Positions 11,994-24,314 of a DNA stretch of 64,000 bases are shown here, in pieces. The notes beneath the pieces were generated by a model that worked only from the letters and a program-made list of their open reading frames with translations, searched no databases and was not told where the DNA came from. The position numbers and the translations under genes were made by a program. This DNA comes from Eutrigla gurnardus. Lineage: Eukaryota > Chordata > Actinopteri > Perciformes > Triglidae. The stretch lies in NCBI GenBank assembly GCA_963514095.1, contig OY741265.1:24179090-24243089 (forward strand), given 5' to 3'. Within the stretch, counting starts at the first letter, position 1. Each line of letters starts with the position of its first letter.

Positions 11994-12154
11994 AGGCTGG
12001 GTGGGGTGGAGGAGGGAGAGTGGAGGGGGGGGTAACAGTGGGGAATTGGAGTATTTGATCAGACTCCCCTTGGCTAAGTGTGAATCTCAGTAGCAGGAGT
12101 TCATCTGTGGGACAGTGCAGTGTTTGTCAGATTTTGGGCTCCATGCATATGTCT

Positions 12155-12192
<38 letters not shown>

Positions 12193-12338
12193 GTGTGTTT
12201 GTTTGTGGGAGTGTAATTTGGGGCTCCAGCATCTGTCTCCTTACATGTAGCGCTCCCCCATCCACACATTCAATACACCAGATATCACTGCGACACGCAA
12301 ACACTAAGCCCGTGAAACTCCTACGCAGCCAAATCAGC

Positions 12339-12371
<33 letters not shown>

Positions 12372-12479
12372 TTTCCGGGCTCTTTGTCTGTCACATTCAC
12401 CGGTAAGTGAACCCTTGTCCCTGAAAATCCAAATGACACAGTAAACTGTTCTTGTCACCCATAAATCCAGGCAATTATC

Positions 12480-12521
<42 letters not shown>
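11957..12521. repeat. Cluster of four dinucleotide microsatellites
   Basis: (GT)n at 11,957-11,991, 12,156-12,205 and 12,340-12,370, and (CA)n at 12,482-12,521, separated by 115-165 bp of ordinary sequence. Predicted ORFs here are Cys-Val or His-Thr readings of the repeats. Confidence 0.9.
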
Positions 12522-12523
<2 letters not shown>

Positions 12524-13638
12524 GCAGCTACTTTGTGCACATCAACATTTCCAAGTCATGTGTGCCAGTGTGTTAATCTGGCACCTTTTATGTCTGTTGG
12601 CAGGGATTGAGGAAGAATGAAGAGAAGGAGGGGTGCGGGAGTTGTTTTTTTTGCAAACTCAAGGCCTTATATGATCTGTAGCGGCTCTATAAATCCACAT
12701 CTTCAAATACAATTAAATCACCCCAACAGAAACATTCATCACAGTGTCAACACTGGTTTCAAACTTGTCTGCAGTATTTCTTGATGCATTAAAAGATCTC
12801 TTTAGTTTCTTTAAATAATAGTGGAAAGTTCAGAGCAGCCATGGCTCCGAGTGAGTTATCCTTACATGTAATCCTTTACATGTAATGTAAAGCACTTTCA
12901 CCTCATCGGAATGACAGCGATATAAATGTAGGTCCATTAACCAAAAGTGGTGCAAAATTGATATCCTGAGAACAGATAACTGATGACATTACTGATTATG
13001 ATTATTTTCATACACTTTCTTAAAACAAAAACAAAAAATTGCAGTACCTGGTACTTAGCGGATGCTAGAAAACAAGGATGTCCTGGACAAACTCATTTCT
13101 AAAAATTGCCAAGCTACTGTCAGCAGCAACTGCAACTTTTTCCAAGTTGGTCTATTTGTGCACAATATTACGGGACACTCCTGCTACATGATACGTAGTT
13201 TAGACACTAAAACTACTTTGTCAGGTTCAGGAAAAGATCAGGAGTTAATCCAAAAAGTAATCTAAGGGAGTGTGTTTTATGTACTACACTGTACAATTGA
13301 CGAAGCGCAGACATTCCCCTGTTTGTTGCTGATGAATGGAATCAGTGAGTGTCCTGTTGAAGATGATGTCACTGCAGTTTCACGCGGCTTTGCTACGCCG
13401 ATCAGTTGATAATCCGCAGCAGTGAGGGGGTGCAACCTGCAGGAGGAAGCGAAATAAAGAAAACAACCTGGTTGCAAAAGTGAAATGAGTGCAGAGGAAA
13501 TGAGACGTGAGCTGTGGAGTAACCGGGACCTTTACTGTGAAATTTGATTTGGATTGTAAGGAAATAAAGGATCAGAGTAAGTGTTGGTGGTAGGTTTGTT
13601 CCAACAAAGGTCAGTGCGGATCACTAACATAGACTCCC
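12522..13638. other. No gene seen
   Basis: Unique-looking AT-rich sequence with short unsupported ORFs only. Confidence 0.5.
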
Positions 13639-13640
13639 TA

Positions 13641-13772
13641 CGGTGGCCCTGAGGGTCAAAACACGACATTTCCCAAAACACGAGCAATGCTGTGTTTTGT
13701 GAGATCTTGTTGTGTTTTGTGAAATGAGGCTGTGGTTTAAGAAATGTTGTGTTTTGACCCTCAGGGCCACCG
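13641..13772. mobile_element. 132-bp foldback MITE with TA target duplication
   Basis: Begins CGGTGGCCCTGAGGGTCAAA and ends with its reverse complement. The inverted repeats extend about 34 bp with a single mismatch (GACATTT against AACATTT in the same sense). TA flanks both ends (13,639-13,640 and 13,773-13,774), fitting a Tc1/mariner-type target. The central 60 bp has repeated GTGTTTTGTGA-like phrases. No coding capacity. Confidence 0.75.
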
Positions 13773-13774
13773 TA

Positions 13775-14474
13775 ACTCCACCTGCATTAATGTGTTCTGT
13801 TTGATCAGATTGTAATCACAAAGCAGAGGTGTGTCAGGCACCAATGGGAGCACGAGGACATTCGTTAGGCCCACCGAGGGGCCTCAGGTCGGACTGTCTG
13901 TGTGTGTGCGAGCTGTGTGATTGGGTTAAAGGGAGGGTACAGCATTGGGGAGGTAGAGTGTGAGTGTGTATTGAAGTGTTTATATGGCAATGTGTTTAAT
14001 GTGTATCTCTAGGGCAGTTTATTGTCTGTATTAAATTGTTAAACGTAGCTTTTGGTCTCCTCTCACTCTTAGTTAAATACGTACACAGTTATTATATTAT
14101 TTGGTTATAAATTCCTTGAGTCAGATTACATCCCTTTGGTAATTATACAGTCCTTTATATGCTCCGGTACTTTCTTCAGTACAGGGAGTATAAATCAAAT
14201 AGAAGATTGGTTTTACTAATCATGTAATCACCATTCAGTTTGTAAAAACAGTAACAATGTCATTGTGTCTTCTTTGTTTTTGTCATTTATAGACAGATCT
14301 TTGACATTGGTGACGGGTACGTGCCTGAAACACCAAAATAAACCTGATCAGGGAAATCATGGCTTGAGAACGGAGAAACAATTCAAACAGGAAGACTGCG
14401 TTATAAACTGGACAATGGAGTTTAAAAATTGCCAGGCAGGGGGGGGGGCTACATCCAGCTACATTATGGGATAG
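13775..14474. other. No gene seen
   Basis: No coding or repeat signature recognised. Confidence 0.45.
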
Positions 14475-14700
14475 CAACAAAGCTTTATTTATATGGGACA
14501 TTTAAAACACAAAAGCAGTTAAAAGTGCTTTACATTGGCAAAGAGTAAAAGCAATATATTTAGATCTAAAAGTAATTAGTAATTAAAAGCACAATAAAAT
14601 CAATTGGGGTAAAAAAGAAAAGAGATCAAATGGAATGAAATATGTCAATTAAATGGAATAAAATGGAATAGAACAGAAATACAGATAGAAACATACACAG
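14475..14700 (+). repeat. Relic of a common teleost retroposon 3' region
   Basis: AAAGCTTTATTTATATGGGA and AAAAGTGCTTTACATTGGCA are the hallmark phrase of a ubiquitous fish interspersed repeat (usual form: tttatttgtatagcacattt ... aaagtgctttacat). It is followed by an A-rich, TGGAATAAAA-repeating tail. Degenerate. Confidence 0.5.
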
Positions 14701-15639
14701 CCAGGGTTCATTTGAAAGGCTATAATCAAGATTACAGGTGGTGATAAGATCATTAATTAAAAAATAACTTCTTTGTCAGATATTTCAGCTTTGAGTTGCC
14801 TTTGTGGAATTAATGGAGGACAAGACTGAACGTGGCGTGGAAGTTGTAACAGATGGATTTGATGACTGAGCAGAGTGCACCGCTCTCTTCTATCACCTCG
14901 TCTATGAAGACAGGAACAGAGAACGCTAGTGGCACAGAATGAAGATCAGTTAAAGTTTGCTGGATTTTGTACACAGTCAGTTTTGCGACCTGGGCTTTGT
15001 GATTATCAGGCTGGGGGACATAGGATGATCCCCGATGTCGATGACGACGTGGAGACTAGAGGCGAGGAAGAACTGGATGAGCTTCAGGGGGGATGGAAAC
15101 TCTCTTGTTCCACAGGTGGGGGTGGATCTCTTTCAGGGTTATATCTTATCATTGTTTGAGTCTCTTTGGCAAAGGGAGCAGATGGGTGACACCTTAAAAA
15201 GAGTGCTGGTGAATCTCTAGACTTGACTTCTGACTGGAGGTTGATGGCCGCTGAGGAACACCTCAGTATCCAAGGGGCTGAGTGCCTTCAGTAGACCAAT
15301 AAAGACTCATTTCACCACCTCTGATTGCTGTTTCACAATGCCATTGTTCCCTGTGTGCATTATGATGTTTTTCACAAATGTGGGGTCCTTTCTGTCGTGT
15401 CACAGATCATATGTCACCCAAGAGTTGTAGACTTTGCTGTTGGGGAGGTTTGTTGCTAACTCCGTCCATGGGTGTGTATCATAACAGTATCACTAATCTC
15501 AGGGCGCCGGGCTTTTGCTATCACTCCCGTTTCCCAGGGATACTTACACCCATTAAATTCCTTTAAACAGATGTTAGAAACTGCATTTTAAAGTTGGATT
15601 CCATAATTTGTGTCTTTACAGTTAAATGTTAAAGTATCT
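14701..15639. other. No gene seen
   Basis: Several short ORFs (for example 14,929-15,159) without recognisable domains. Confidence 0.45.
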
Positions 15640-15815
15640 AATTGCATTGGTAGCGTGGTCGTGGCGGTAGCACAGTAGCCCCGCCCTAAAGCATACTCTG
15701 CTTTATGGTCTGTTTGACTCTAAATGGACCATAACTTACTAAAAGAACATCATGCTGGATTGAGCAAGACTTGAAACTAAAGATTGAGACCATAAACTTT
15801 ACAATGTTTACTGAG
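15640..15815 (+). repeat. Dispersed teleost repeat 'F1', partial copy
   Basis: Carries GCATACTCTGCTTTATGGTC, AAATGGACCATAACTTACTA, ACATCATGCTGGATTGAGC and CAATGTTTACTGAGAAAA, then ends in an AATA-rich run. Confidence 0.6.
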
Positions 15816-17447
15816 AAAAAATAATAATAAATAAATAAATGGACAGATACACTCACGCACATACAGACTGAAGGATAGTGGTAGCCCTTTGAGTCCAAGT
15901 GATAAAAGTATCCAGGGTCCACTGCCCATAACTTATAACTATAGGCCTAACTAACTGAATTACATGGACATAAGCAAAAGAATGAGTAAGCAGCAAAGCT
16001 TCTGCCCTGAAAGAAAGCAGGAAGCTTACGATTGAACATTTTTAGAGCTTGACCCATATTAAGAAACTAAACGGCAGGGTACTGTAGTTTTGACTTTAAA
16101 AACACTTTTTTAATTATTTGTCTCTGGCAAGTCCCCAACTCAAAGAAGTGCAGTGTTAAATTTCTGCAATACTTGCAAAAAGAAAACAAAGAAAACTTGA
16201 ATCATAAACCAAATCAGGCAGGCAGCAGGTAGAATATCAGGACGTTGATGGATGAGGAACAAAGAACAAGCAAGGCAAGTCGTCGATTGTTGATTAAATA
16301 TTATGACAAGAAGTCACATGCAACACATTTTTGTGCAGTAAAGAGAAATCCAATTTAAATGTGTGTAACAATCTAACTAAATTAAACTGAGACAGTCCTG
16401 GTTTGAGATGCATGGTAATATGATGCAAAGAGAAGCGGGATAGTTTGAGTTGTCTCGTGGGATCCTCTGTGTTCAGGAGTGATTTCTGATTAATATCAGT
16501 ATTATAATATGTTTGAGGATAGGTGCGATATGCAATTATGCAGTACACTGTATTCAAGTCACATGGACAGCATTTTGGTTTGGGCCAATGTCAGTGCTAT
16601 TATCAGATAATTCCCTCCCTCAAATAAATGCATGTGTTGAATTTATGATTTTGAATCTCCATATTCTTTTCTCACATTGCCTGAAAATCATTCCCATGCT
16701 GGCAAAGATCTACAGACTTGTAATCTATATGTTTCTAACTGCCATTATCGTTTATCAGGGTTACAGCATGCCTCATTTTTTATTATAATTTAATGTATAC
16801 TCTTTAAAAACATAATGGACTTGGAAAATGTACTTTTAAGCAAATAAGGAAAGAAGTAAGTTAGTATTTAGAAATGTGGGACCAGATATGTGTCCATATT
16901 GCTTTTTGGGGCCAATTTACAAATCTTTCCATGGGGGTCTGGAGGACACACAATTGTCATATACATGCAGCTATATACAAAGTCACTGATAGCATTTTAG
17001 CCATTAGCTTGCCAGCTACGTAGTTCACCTGATAACTCTTCAAGTTGGACCTCGCCACCCCTTTAGCTCTACTTACAGTATATTGGGGGTTTCCTGGTGT
17101 GAGGGCCTGGGCCTTAACTATCTCTAAAAAGGTTCCTCTGTCTGAGGCACTGAGCCTTAAACTCATTAGTTCCTACTCAAGTTGCAAAATCTCAGAAAAT
17201 CTCAAAAAATTCCCTCGTTGCTTAGTAATTTCCTAAAACAGCTGGTCACTGTAGTTTTTAACAAACAGGAGGAAGTAGTGCACTTGATAGGGACTATTTT
17301 TAGCTGCGGATTACCACACGTTTGCTCTCCTGTGTATTTGTATTAAAGAATCTTTGTGGTGCTGAAGACACACTAGTGCGAACACAGAGCAACAGTGTGG
17401 CTCACTGATGAGTTTTCAATATTTTTAAATGGAGTTCTATGGCACAG

Positions 17448-17448
<1 letters not shown>
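15816..17448. other. No gene seen
   Basis: AT-rich; short ORFs without supporting features. Confidence 0.5.
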
Positions 17449-17512
<64 letters not shown>

Positions 17513-17584
17513 CCAACCCTTACGAGACAGAGAGCTATCTGTCTGTGCTCCATCAGTGTGTGTGTGAGTTTGTGTGTGTGTGTA

Positions 17585-17629
<45 letters not shown>

Positions 17630-17648
17630 GAGTGTGTGTGTGTGTGTG
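17449..17648. repeat. (AT)n followed by (GT)n microsatellite pair
   Basis: A self-complementary (AT)n of about 62 bp (17,449-17,511) and an interrupted (GT)n (17,556-17,648), 45 bp apart. Apparent ORFs in both directions are repeat translations. Confidence 0.95.
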
Positions 17649-17805
17649 AAGCCTATAGCTGCCGACAACCTCTGAGCATCTCCTTTTCTTTGACTGATTA
17701 TTTATTACTGGATGTGTTACAAGTCAGCATCTGTGTCAACCAGGGCAGATGGTAACAGAGACTGTCGACAATCCAGATTGAGGGTAAACAGCAGCAGTTA
17801 ACCCA

Positions 17806-17970
17806 ATGTGTGTGTGTGTGTGCGTGTGAAAAGACAGCAGCATACGACGGCTCCACTTCATACTGCACATATCTCCTCCCCCTCCCCTATGGTGCAAAGC
17901 TCATCATCAGAATTGCTCCCCCCCCCCCCCTCTCTCTCCCTCTCTCTCTCTCTCTCCCTCTCTCTCTCTC
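17806..17970. repeat. Short (GT)n, poly-C and (CT)n tracts
   Basis: (GT)n at about 17,806-17,827, a C-run near 17,919-17,930 and a pyrimidine-only (CT)n to 17,970. The polypurine/polypyrimidine strand asymmetry could adopt triplex DNA (inference). Confidence 0.85.
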
Positions 17971-18471
17971 CATCCCTCCCTCTACACTTGTTGAAGAGCT
18001 GTCATCTCTTTCTCTCTCTCTTCCCCTCGCTCTGTCATCTTTCCAGCGTGGCTGCAGGGGCGGATCAAAGCCGGTGGAGGCGGAGGGAGATAGGGAGGTA
18101 TGGAGAGAGGAAGAGCAGTATGAAGCTGGAGTATTTTGGGGTTTTTTTTTTTAGGGGTGAAAGAGAGGACAGGATGGCTCTGTGACACACATAGAAACCC
18201 CCCACTGAAATATGCTGTTATAAGGAGCTACTGCTTCTGGTGCTGCTGCTGCTGCAACCCAGCTGAAAGAACTCAGATATGAATGACAAAATAATTACAT
18301 ATGTATGTTGATGACGAACAGATATGAGGCTGAATGGCAATATTACATCCTGTTTGATCAGTACAAAGGACTTAAAACAGCTTTTGCCACCCAGTCTGAT
18401 CCTGTGAGAGAGGTTAGATCAACATGGCTGGCACTCTTCCAGAAGCCATTATCATTACAGATTACAGATCT

Positions 18472-18477
<6 letters not shown>
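17971..18477. other. No gene seen
   Basis: Pyrimidine-rich then ordinary sequence; overlapping low-complexity ORFs rejected. Confidence 0.45.

Positions 18478-18545
<68 letters not shown>
18478..18545. repeat. (CA)n microsatellite, about 34 units
   Basis: Uninterrupted CA repeat of about 68 bp. Confidence 0.95.
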
Positions 18546-18547
<2 letters not shown>

Positions 18548-19507
18548 AGACATACACAGCTGTGCTGTGTAGTGATGACTTCTTCCACCGTTCACCCATA
18601 CATATTTAGTGCAATTGTTCCTTTCTGCCACAAGGTGACAGCGTTGGATGATCCGACCACACGCTGTTAAATTACAAGATCTCACATATTTGACCCAGTA
18701 AATCACCGCATACTGCAGTGTGAATGGTTCATCATGTATTTGGGTAGCACCATTTTGGGCACATAAATGTCATAATAAAATATAGTAACAGACAGTGGCC
18801 TATTCATGTGGCTCCAATGCAACATGCATCTGCAATTTACAAGACAAACAGATGCACATTACAATCCCCAGTTGGTATTATCATGAGCCAGGAACTTCAT
18901 ATGGGAAGATTTGTCTATGTCTAACTATGTACATTCACCCGGGTACTGCCCTTAAAGAAGAAAGACGTTTTTAACCATGCCATATTGTGCACCAATATTA
19001 TGCAAAAATAAAGGAAACAACATAAAACCATTTTTAATGTATTTCTGTATCAAAATCATGTTGTTTTACAAATACAAAATTGAATATGACATATATAAGA
19101 TAGTTTCAACCAATTATAACAAATAATATCATGCCATCCAGCCATTAATCAAAATGCAATGGAGGTGTGTGTGGAGCCAGCATCCTGCGTAGCACCGTAT
19201 CGTGCCACATTCGAAACTGCCCCCTTTTCAGTGGTCCAATTAAATGTGAATGATTTGATTTCAATCCCTGTTGAAACTGTACACCGCTCAAATATTAGCT
19301 CTAAATTCTGCATCACATCAATTCAGTTTTTCTTTCAACGATAAAAGTTCAAACGTTAAAAATCCTTTAACTTAATTTTCTCAAAATGTGAGAAAGATTC
19401 AGTTCAGTCAGAAATGTTACTTTTAGCATGGCAAAAACAGACACACAATTACAGTATAATACATAATAAATAATAATTCTGATAATAACTTTACAACAGT
19501 TATCATC
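18546..19507. other. No gene seen
   Basis: AT-rich; nothing recognised. Confidence 0.5.
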
Positions 19508-19509
19508 TA

Positions 19510-20245
19510 CAATGGCGTATTAGGACCACTGTAGGAAAAAAAAATGGGGGGGGGGCAATATTCAGAGAAAAAAAGTCGCAAATGTGACTTTATAAGGTAG
19601 CAAATTTGCTTGTTTTAAAGTCGCAAATTTACTACTTTAATATGATGCTAACAACCGGCATTTTTGCTAGCTAAAATTGTTGATCGGGCAGTTGGGGTAA
19701 ATGCATCAGTAACTTTCACTTGTTGTTATAGCAACAGCAAGCATCCGGTGTTAGCGGATCCAAGCAACTTGTTTATATCGGCTTTATGTACATGTGCATT
19801 TATGCCAAAAGAAAACGAAGGTGAGAGAGAGGGACAACATTCGTTATTATACAAAAAAGGCGCACATTGGCTAGTTTTAGTGGCAAATTTACTTTATAAT
19901 GCAGATTGCTACTTTATTATAGCGGTCATAGAGGAAGTAAACACGTTGCTTGACCGGATGTTTGCCATTGCTATTAAAGGGGTGAAAGCTACCGCTAGGA
20001 TTCCCCCCAACCGCCCAATCAATAAACACCATAAGATGACAATTTGGGCCATATCAAATTAACCAACAATAACAGTCATCACCATAAGACATCACCAAAT
20101 TTCTGACTTCAAATCTAGCAAATTTGCTACTTTATACAGTCACAAATTTGCAAGTTTGGAAGTTTTTTAAAACTTTTTTTCTCTGAATATTGCCCACCTC
20201 TCTCGGCTCTGCTTTTTTTCCTACAGTGGCCCTAATACACCTTCG
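19510..20245. mobile_element. Non-autonomous DNA transposon 'X', near-complete copy
   Basis: Left end carries GGCGTATTAGGACCACTGTA; the right end carries its complement form TACAGTGGCCCTAATACACC. The inverted similarity extends over 100 bp with gaps and includes the shared phrase CAATATTCAGAGAAAAAAAG. Flanking TA at 19,508-19,509 and 20,246-20,247 suggests a TA target. The interior has GACCGGATGTTTGCCATTGC, shared with the copy at 43,310-43,634. The 132-aa ORF inside (19,664-20,062) has no recognisable domain and I treat it as incidental. Superfamily unassigned. Confidence 0.6.
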
Positions 20246-20247
20246 TA

Positions 20248-21047
20248 TAAATCTGGCAGACAAGAAAAGTTACAAATAATTACATAAGACAGGGACAGTC
20301 TTCTTTCGTACCTACAAAGGGTGAAAGTTAATATCTGGAGAGCCAATCAAACAAATATAAAGCGCATACTAAAACTGAATGTTTAAATCTATTGCACCTT
20401 GCCCTAGGGAGTCTTTGTCTCTGCCCTGAGGGAAGGAGATCTGACTCTTTGTTGCAGGTGTCAGTGGCAATTATGTTTGCCTTTTGCTTGTCTCTTCTAT
20501 GAAAAATGTCTGAGTGAGGACAGATGCTCAATGATAATCATGCTGGCTACCATTATCAACTTACTTTTTGTCATTGACTTTTACATTACTGCACCATGCT
20601 ATGAAAGATTGGTAAAATGGGGTCATCAGTTTCGACTAAAAACACTTTACCTTGTTCGGGAAAAAGCTGTTTTTTTAACAAACTGCCTCTATATATTTGT
20701 ATTTAAAATCGATTCCTTGTCAATGATTGTTCTCATGGCGCTTGGAACCTTCCACTTTTTGCCCTGTGATGATGTCCGTGGATGAGCTGCTCTCCAGAAA
20801 TCAATGACCATACCATTTGTTTTGGTGACATTCATTGTTAAGTAGACATCAGAGCAGCAGTTGAGAGAGTCATCTACTTCAGGGCCATGTCCACACTTGC
20901 CCTCTGCTCACAATGACAGACTCATCCACAATGAAGTGTCTGACTCCTGCTGCAAAGATATTCCATCCTACATTAAATGTCAATCGATTTGTTTCAAGTA
21001 TTTCTAAAAAGCAAAAGTCATGATTTATATCATGCATCATTATTTCA
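20248..21047. other. No gene seen
   Basis: A 102-aa hydrophobic-looking ORF at 20,477-20,785 has no known family signature and no splice or promoter support. Confidence 0.45.
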
Positions 21048-21407
21048 GGGCTGCACGGTGGTACAGTGGGTAGCACTGTCGCCTCACTGTCCCGAGTTCG
21101 ATTCCTGGTTCGGGTTCCTTCTGTGTGGAGTTTGCATGTTCTCCCCGTGTAAGTGTGGGTTCTCTCCGGGTTCTCTGGCTTCCTCCCACAGTCCAAAAAC
21201 ATGCAGGATGGGGATAGGTTCATTGATGACTCTAAATTGCCCTTAGGTGTGAATGTGAGCGTGAATGGTTGTCTGTCTCTACATGTCAGCCCTATAGACT
21301 GGCGTCCTGTCCAGGGTGTACCCTGCCTTTGCCCAATGTGCTCCAGCCCCCCCACGACCCTGAACACAGGATAAGTGGTAGACGATGGATGGATGGATGG
21401 ATGGATA
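21048..21407 (+). mobile_element. tRNA-derived teleost SINE (full-length type), forward
   Basis: Starts GGGCTGCACGGTGGTACAGT. A tRNA-like head holds an A-box region (GTGGGTAGCAC) and a B-box (GAGTTCGATTCC). The body follows (GTGTGGAGTTTGCATGTTCT, TCCCACAGTCCAAAAACATG, CTAAATTGCCC) and it ends in a (GGAT)n tail. Same family as the copies at 42,949-44,070 and 44,249-44,630. ORFs on both strands across it are SINE readings. No clear target duplication is visible for this copy. Confidence 0.8.
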
Positions 21408-21949
21408 TAAGTTTGTTTGTTACGTAGTAAGGAAGGCCACATTATATACAGGACATAGTAACCCTTTGAAGTTATGTAATGTTACAACAACACTTACGAA
21501 AAACAGCCTATTTAATTACGTTACAAACGTGACGTAGTAAATCAACTTAACCTAAAATAAGCCAGCTTTGGCATTTGGTTTTTCATAGGACAAAAACTCA
21601 GGTCTGCAGGGTGGAAGTGCTGTGTTTTTGGACCCAACCATTCAACCAGACTTCCTGTCTATTTTATCGCTCTGAATGCTAGGTAACTGGACTTCCTCCT
21701 TCAGAAATGATGAGAGGCCGCTACCCTTAATGCAGTGGGAAGGCATGTTCTCCAACACTGCAGGGACATTAAGCGGACAGCAATGATCAGAGTTGGCACA
21801 CATTCAAAATGACAGATGATAGAACATTAGTATCTAATCAGACTACATTCTTCAAAGAATCATCTTAATATTATATTCTAACAAATCAAATGATTCTATA
21901 CCTTATTTTGCTTGTGACGCTTTAGAGACTCGTACAGGAGTAGCAGAAA
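21408..21949. other. No gene seen
   Basis: AT-rich; nothing recognised. Confidence 0.45.
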
Positions 21950-22440
21950 TGACCCACTAAATAAGGCCACACGTGAAGAACTCCTGCTAGTAGCACTCCA
22001 ACAACTATGTCCACTTTAGCAAACTTTATCAACCCAAATTTACCCAGAAATTAGTATGTTCTTCACTGGATGCCCTCAGCCCCCAGGAGGTCTGGCACAC
22101 TTGTTCTGGTCATGCCCTAGATGAGTTATATTTCAGAAATCATTTCTTGACAGGGTCTGAGGTTCCATTTGCCAAATATGGCACTCCACATGTACATGAC
22201 CTCAAAACAGTTACTGCAGGAGAATGTCATCAAAGTCATCAGCTTCTCAGCTGTGGAGGTCTTTGGGGCAAACCAGACCTCCCTGGTCCCAAACCCCAGT
22301 CCACCAAGTTGCAACTTGGTCTTTATTCAGCTGATTGCAAGAAATTCAAAATAACTGAACTGGGCGCTGTCCTCCCATTGTGGTTTGACAGGCGATCTGC
22401 ACTGTGTCTCCTCAAAAGCTGAACTACTTTAGACTTCACT
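21950..22440 (+). pseudogene. L1/Tx1-like LINE ORF2 C-terminal relic
   Basis: Frame reading PGGLAHLFWSCPR (about 22,081-22,123) matches the HMFWSCP(K/R)L zinc-knuckle-like motif near the C-terminus of fish L1/Tx1 ORF2. Preceding text in another frame, LSKLYQPKFTQK (about 22,016-22,051), fits the usual upstream block. Frames shift and stops are frequent, so it is a dead fragment. The downstream part is only weakly assignable. Confidence 0.4.
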
Positions 22441-22663
22441 CCACTTCCATTCATGCTGTGACAAAAAGACTCTCTCTGGGGTGCTCTCCCACTCAAAGGT
22501 ATAAATCACAACTCTCCCTTCAAAAGTGACAAGGGACACTACAACTGGATGAAGTGGGCCTCAGTTGATCAATCAGAACAGAAGCAATTTTGTACTTAAA
22601 TGGAGCTTCATGAAGACTTTTTAAAATATATATAAGGGAAGAGATGTTTTGTTTTAATATATA

Positions 22664-22905
22664 CGACAGCGTATTGGGCCACTGTAGAAAAAAAAACGGA
22701 GCTGAGAGAGGGGGGAAATATTCAGAGAAAAAAGTTGCGATTTACAAGAATATAAAGTGGCAAATTTACAAGTTTATAGGGGCAAATTTATGAGAAAACC
22801 TGTGACAAGGACTTGTTGTGATGGCTGTTGATGGTTATTGTTGGTTTTATTTATATGTGCCAAATTGTCATCTTATTGTTGATTGGGCAGTTGGGCTAAG
22901 ATTCT
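22664..22905. mobile_element. DNA transposon 'X', truncated copy
   Basis: Begins after TA with CGACAGCGTATTGGGCCACT, then GAAATATTCAGAGAAAAAAG, and continues into the complement of the ATAAGATGACAATTTGG block found in the other two copies. The opposite end is missing. Confidence 0.6.
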
Positions 22906-22959
22906 TGCCAGTGTATAATATCTTATACTGTACAAGCAGTCTTAATCCCAGAATATATG

Positions 22960-23338
22960 GGGTTCATTATCACAAAGGACATTTTCAGGTTCATACTTGT
23001 CTTTTGGGTTGCTAAAAAACACAATATGTTTCTCACACTGTGTGTCTGAATATACCTGCATTCACCCTTGGTCTGAAACACTTCTGTCTCTTTTAGCTCC
23101 TGTCTCTTTAAGACATCCTCCCGATCGGCTCTGATGGACTTGCATGAAAAATATGTTGCACCTTTGGAAAGGTATTTCTCCAGCTGTGAGTGGAGATAAC
23201 CCGATGTGTGCGGTATATTATAATGAGCCTGCATGTGAAGCCAAATCCAAATCTGTTTTTCTAATTTCACAGCTCCAGATATCCAAATGTACATTTCACA
23301 TGCAATGAAAAAGCAAGTTTTCATAATATTTCCACTTT
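22960..23338. mobile_element. Relic of a TTAA-type fish MITE
   Basis: Contains AAAACACAATATGTTTCTCA, TCTGTCTCTTTTAGCTCCTG and a right end TTTTCATAATATTTCCACTT followed by TAA. In undamaged copies known from fish, the ends read ...CATAATATGTCCCCTTTAA. The left border is not identifiable. Confidence 0.45.
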
Positions 23339-24259
23339 AATAGGCTGAAAAGTTAATATAATACTATATTTTATTCACATCAATATCCCTGTAATGTATC
23401 TCTTGTTATGTATTGTCTTTTTTATCAGATTCATAGCACACACATACATCCAGTGTCTCATGTATAATTTGAGATTCATTTCCAATGAGGCTTGTTCAGT
23501 TTTTCAGGGCCGTTCACTTCATCAGGTTGTCTGGAGCTCATCCCAGCATGCATTGGGTGAGAGTCTACCACAAACCTAATACACACAGTACACAGTAATT
23601 CCTTTTAAACTTAAAAAATGACCTTCATGCAATAAAATCAATCCGTCACTACATCCCCTGGTGTGCAAAACACACAAGATGGGAACTTGATTCCAGAGGT
23701 GGAGTCGGTGTGAGCTCTGCTTCTGGAAGCAAAACGTGAGCTCAGACTCATCCACCGAGGAGGGAACCAAAGTTTTCCAACTCTTGGCTGGTGTGAGCAA
23801 CAAAGAGGTCCATAGTTCAGCGTTGACTGCTGCTGTTGAGCACCAGCCTGCAGCTCTCTCCAGGCTTCCTGTGGCAACTGTCTCACCGTTGGCATGGAGG
23901 TATAAAGCTGTCACACTGTCTGACAGCTGCACACTGCTGAAAGCACACGCTGCCGCTAGAAGAAACATGGCGTTTAAAGTGCAATGCAATAGCACAATGT
24001 GAACATAACGGGTTGCTTTTTGTCCGTTTTTTTTTTTTTTTGTATGTGTGTGTGTGCTATTTTTTATCTAAATTTCAGCCAACATGGTGGCGTCTCCAAT
24101 GGGAGATTAAAATACATGATTACTTGATTGCCTTGAATCCTGATTGCTATTGTGCATACGGCGCTGTACTGGATGCTGTCTTAGATTGTATGTGCTGGAG
24201 CAGGACTTCTGTCACACTGTGTAACTAATTATAAATGACCTCCTCTGCAGAACTCATCG

Positions 24260-24263
<4 letters not shown>
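23339..24263. other. No gene seen
   Basis: Overlapping 85-139-aa ORFs on both strands around 23,576-24,002 have no recognisable domain. A poly-T run precedes the microsatellite. Confidence 0.4.

Positions 24264-24313
<50 letters not shown>
24264..24313. repeat. (TG)n microsatellite, about 25 units
   Basis: Uninterrupted TG repeat of about 50 bp. Confidence 0.95.

Positions 24314-24314
<1 letters not shown>

Noticed and set aside
12087..12439. ORFs of up to 112 aa on both strands
   Set aside because: Composed of Cys-Val or Thr-His runs from (GT)n arrays.
17395..17755. ORFs on both strands including an Ile-Tyr repeat
   Set aside because: Translations of (AT)n and (GT)n repeats.
19664..20062. 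132-aa ORF inside transposon X
   Set aside because: No recognisable motif, and the 43-kb copy of the element does not keep the frame.
20879..21442. 187-aa minus-strand ORF
   Set aside because: It is the antisense of the SINE at 21,048-21,407; the same peptide text recurs over the other SINE copies at 43.0 and 44.3 kb.
23576..24002. 139-aa minus-strand ORF and 88-aa plus-strand ORF
   Set aside because: Mutual overlap and no family signature; likely chance.
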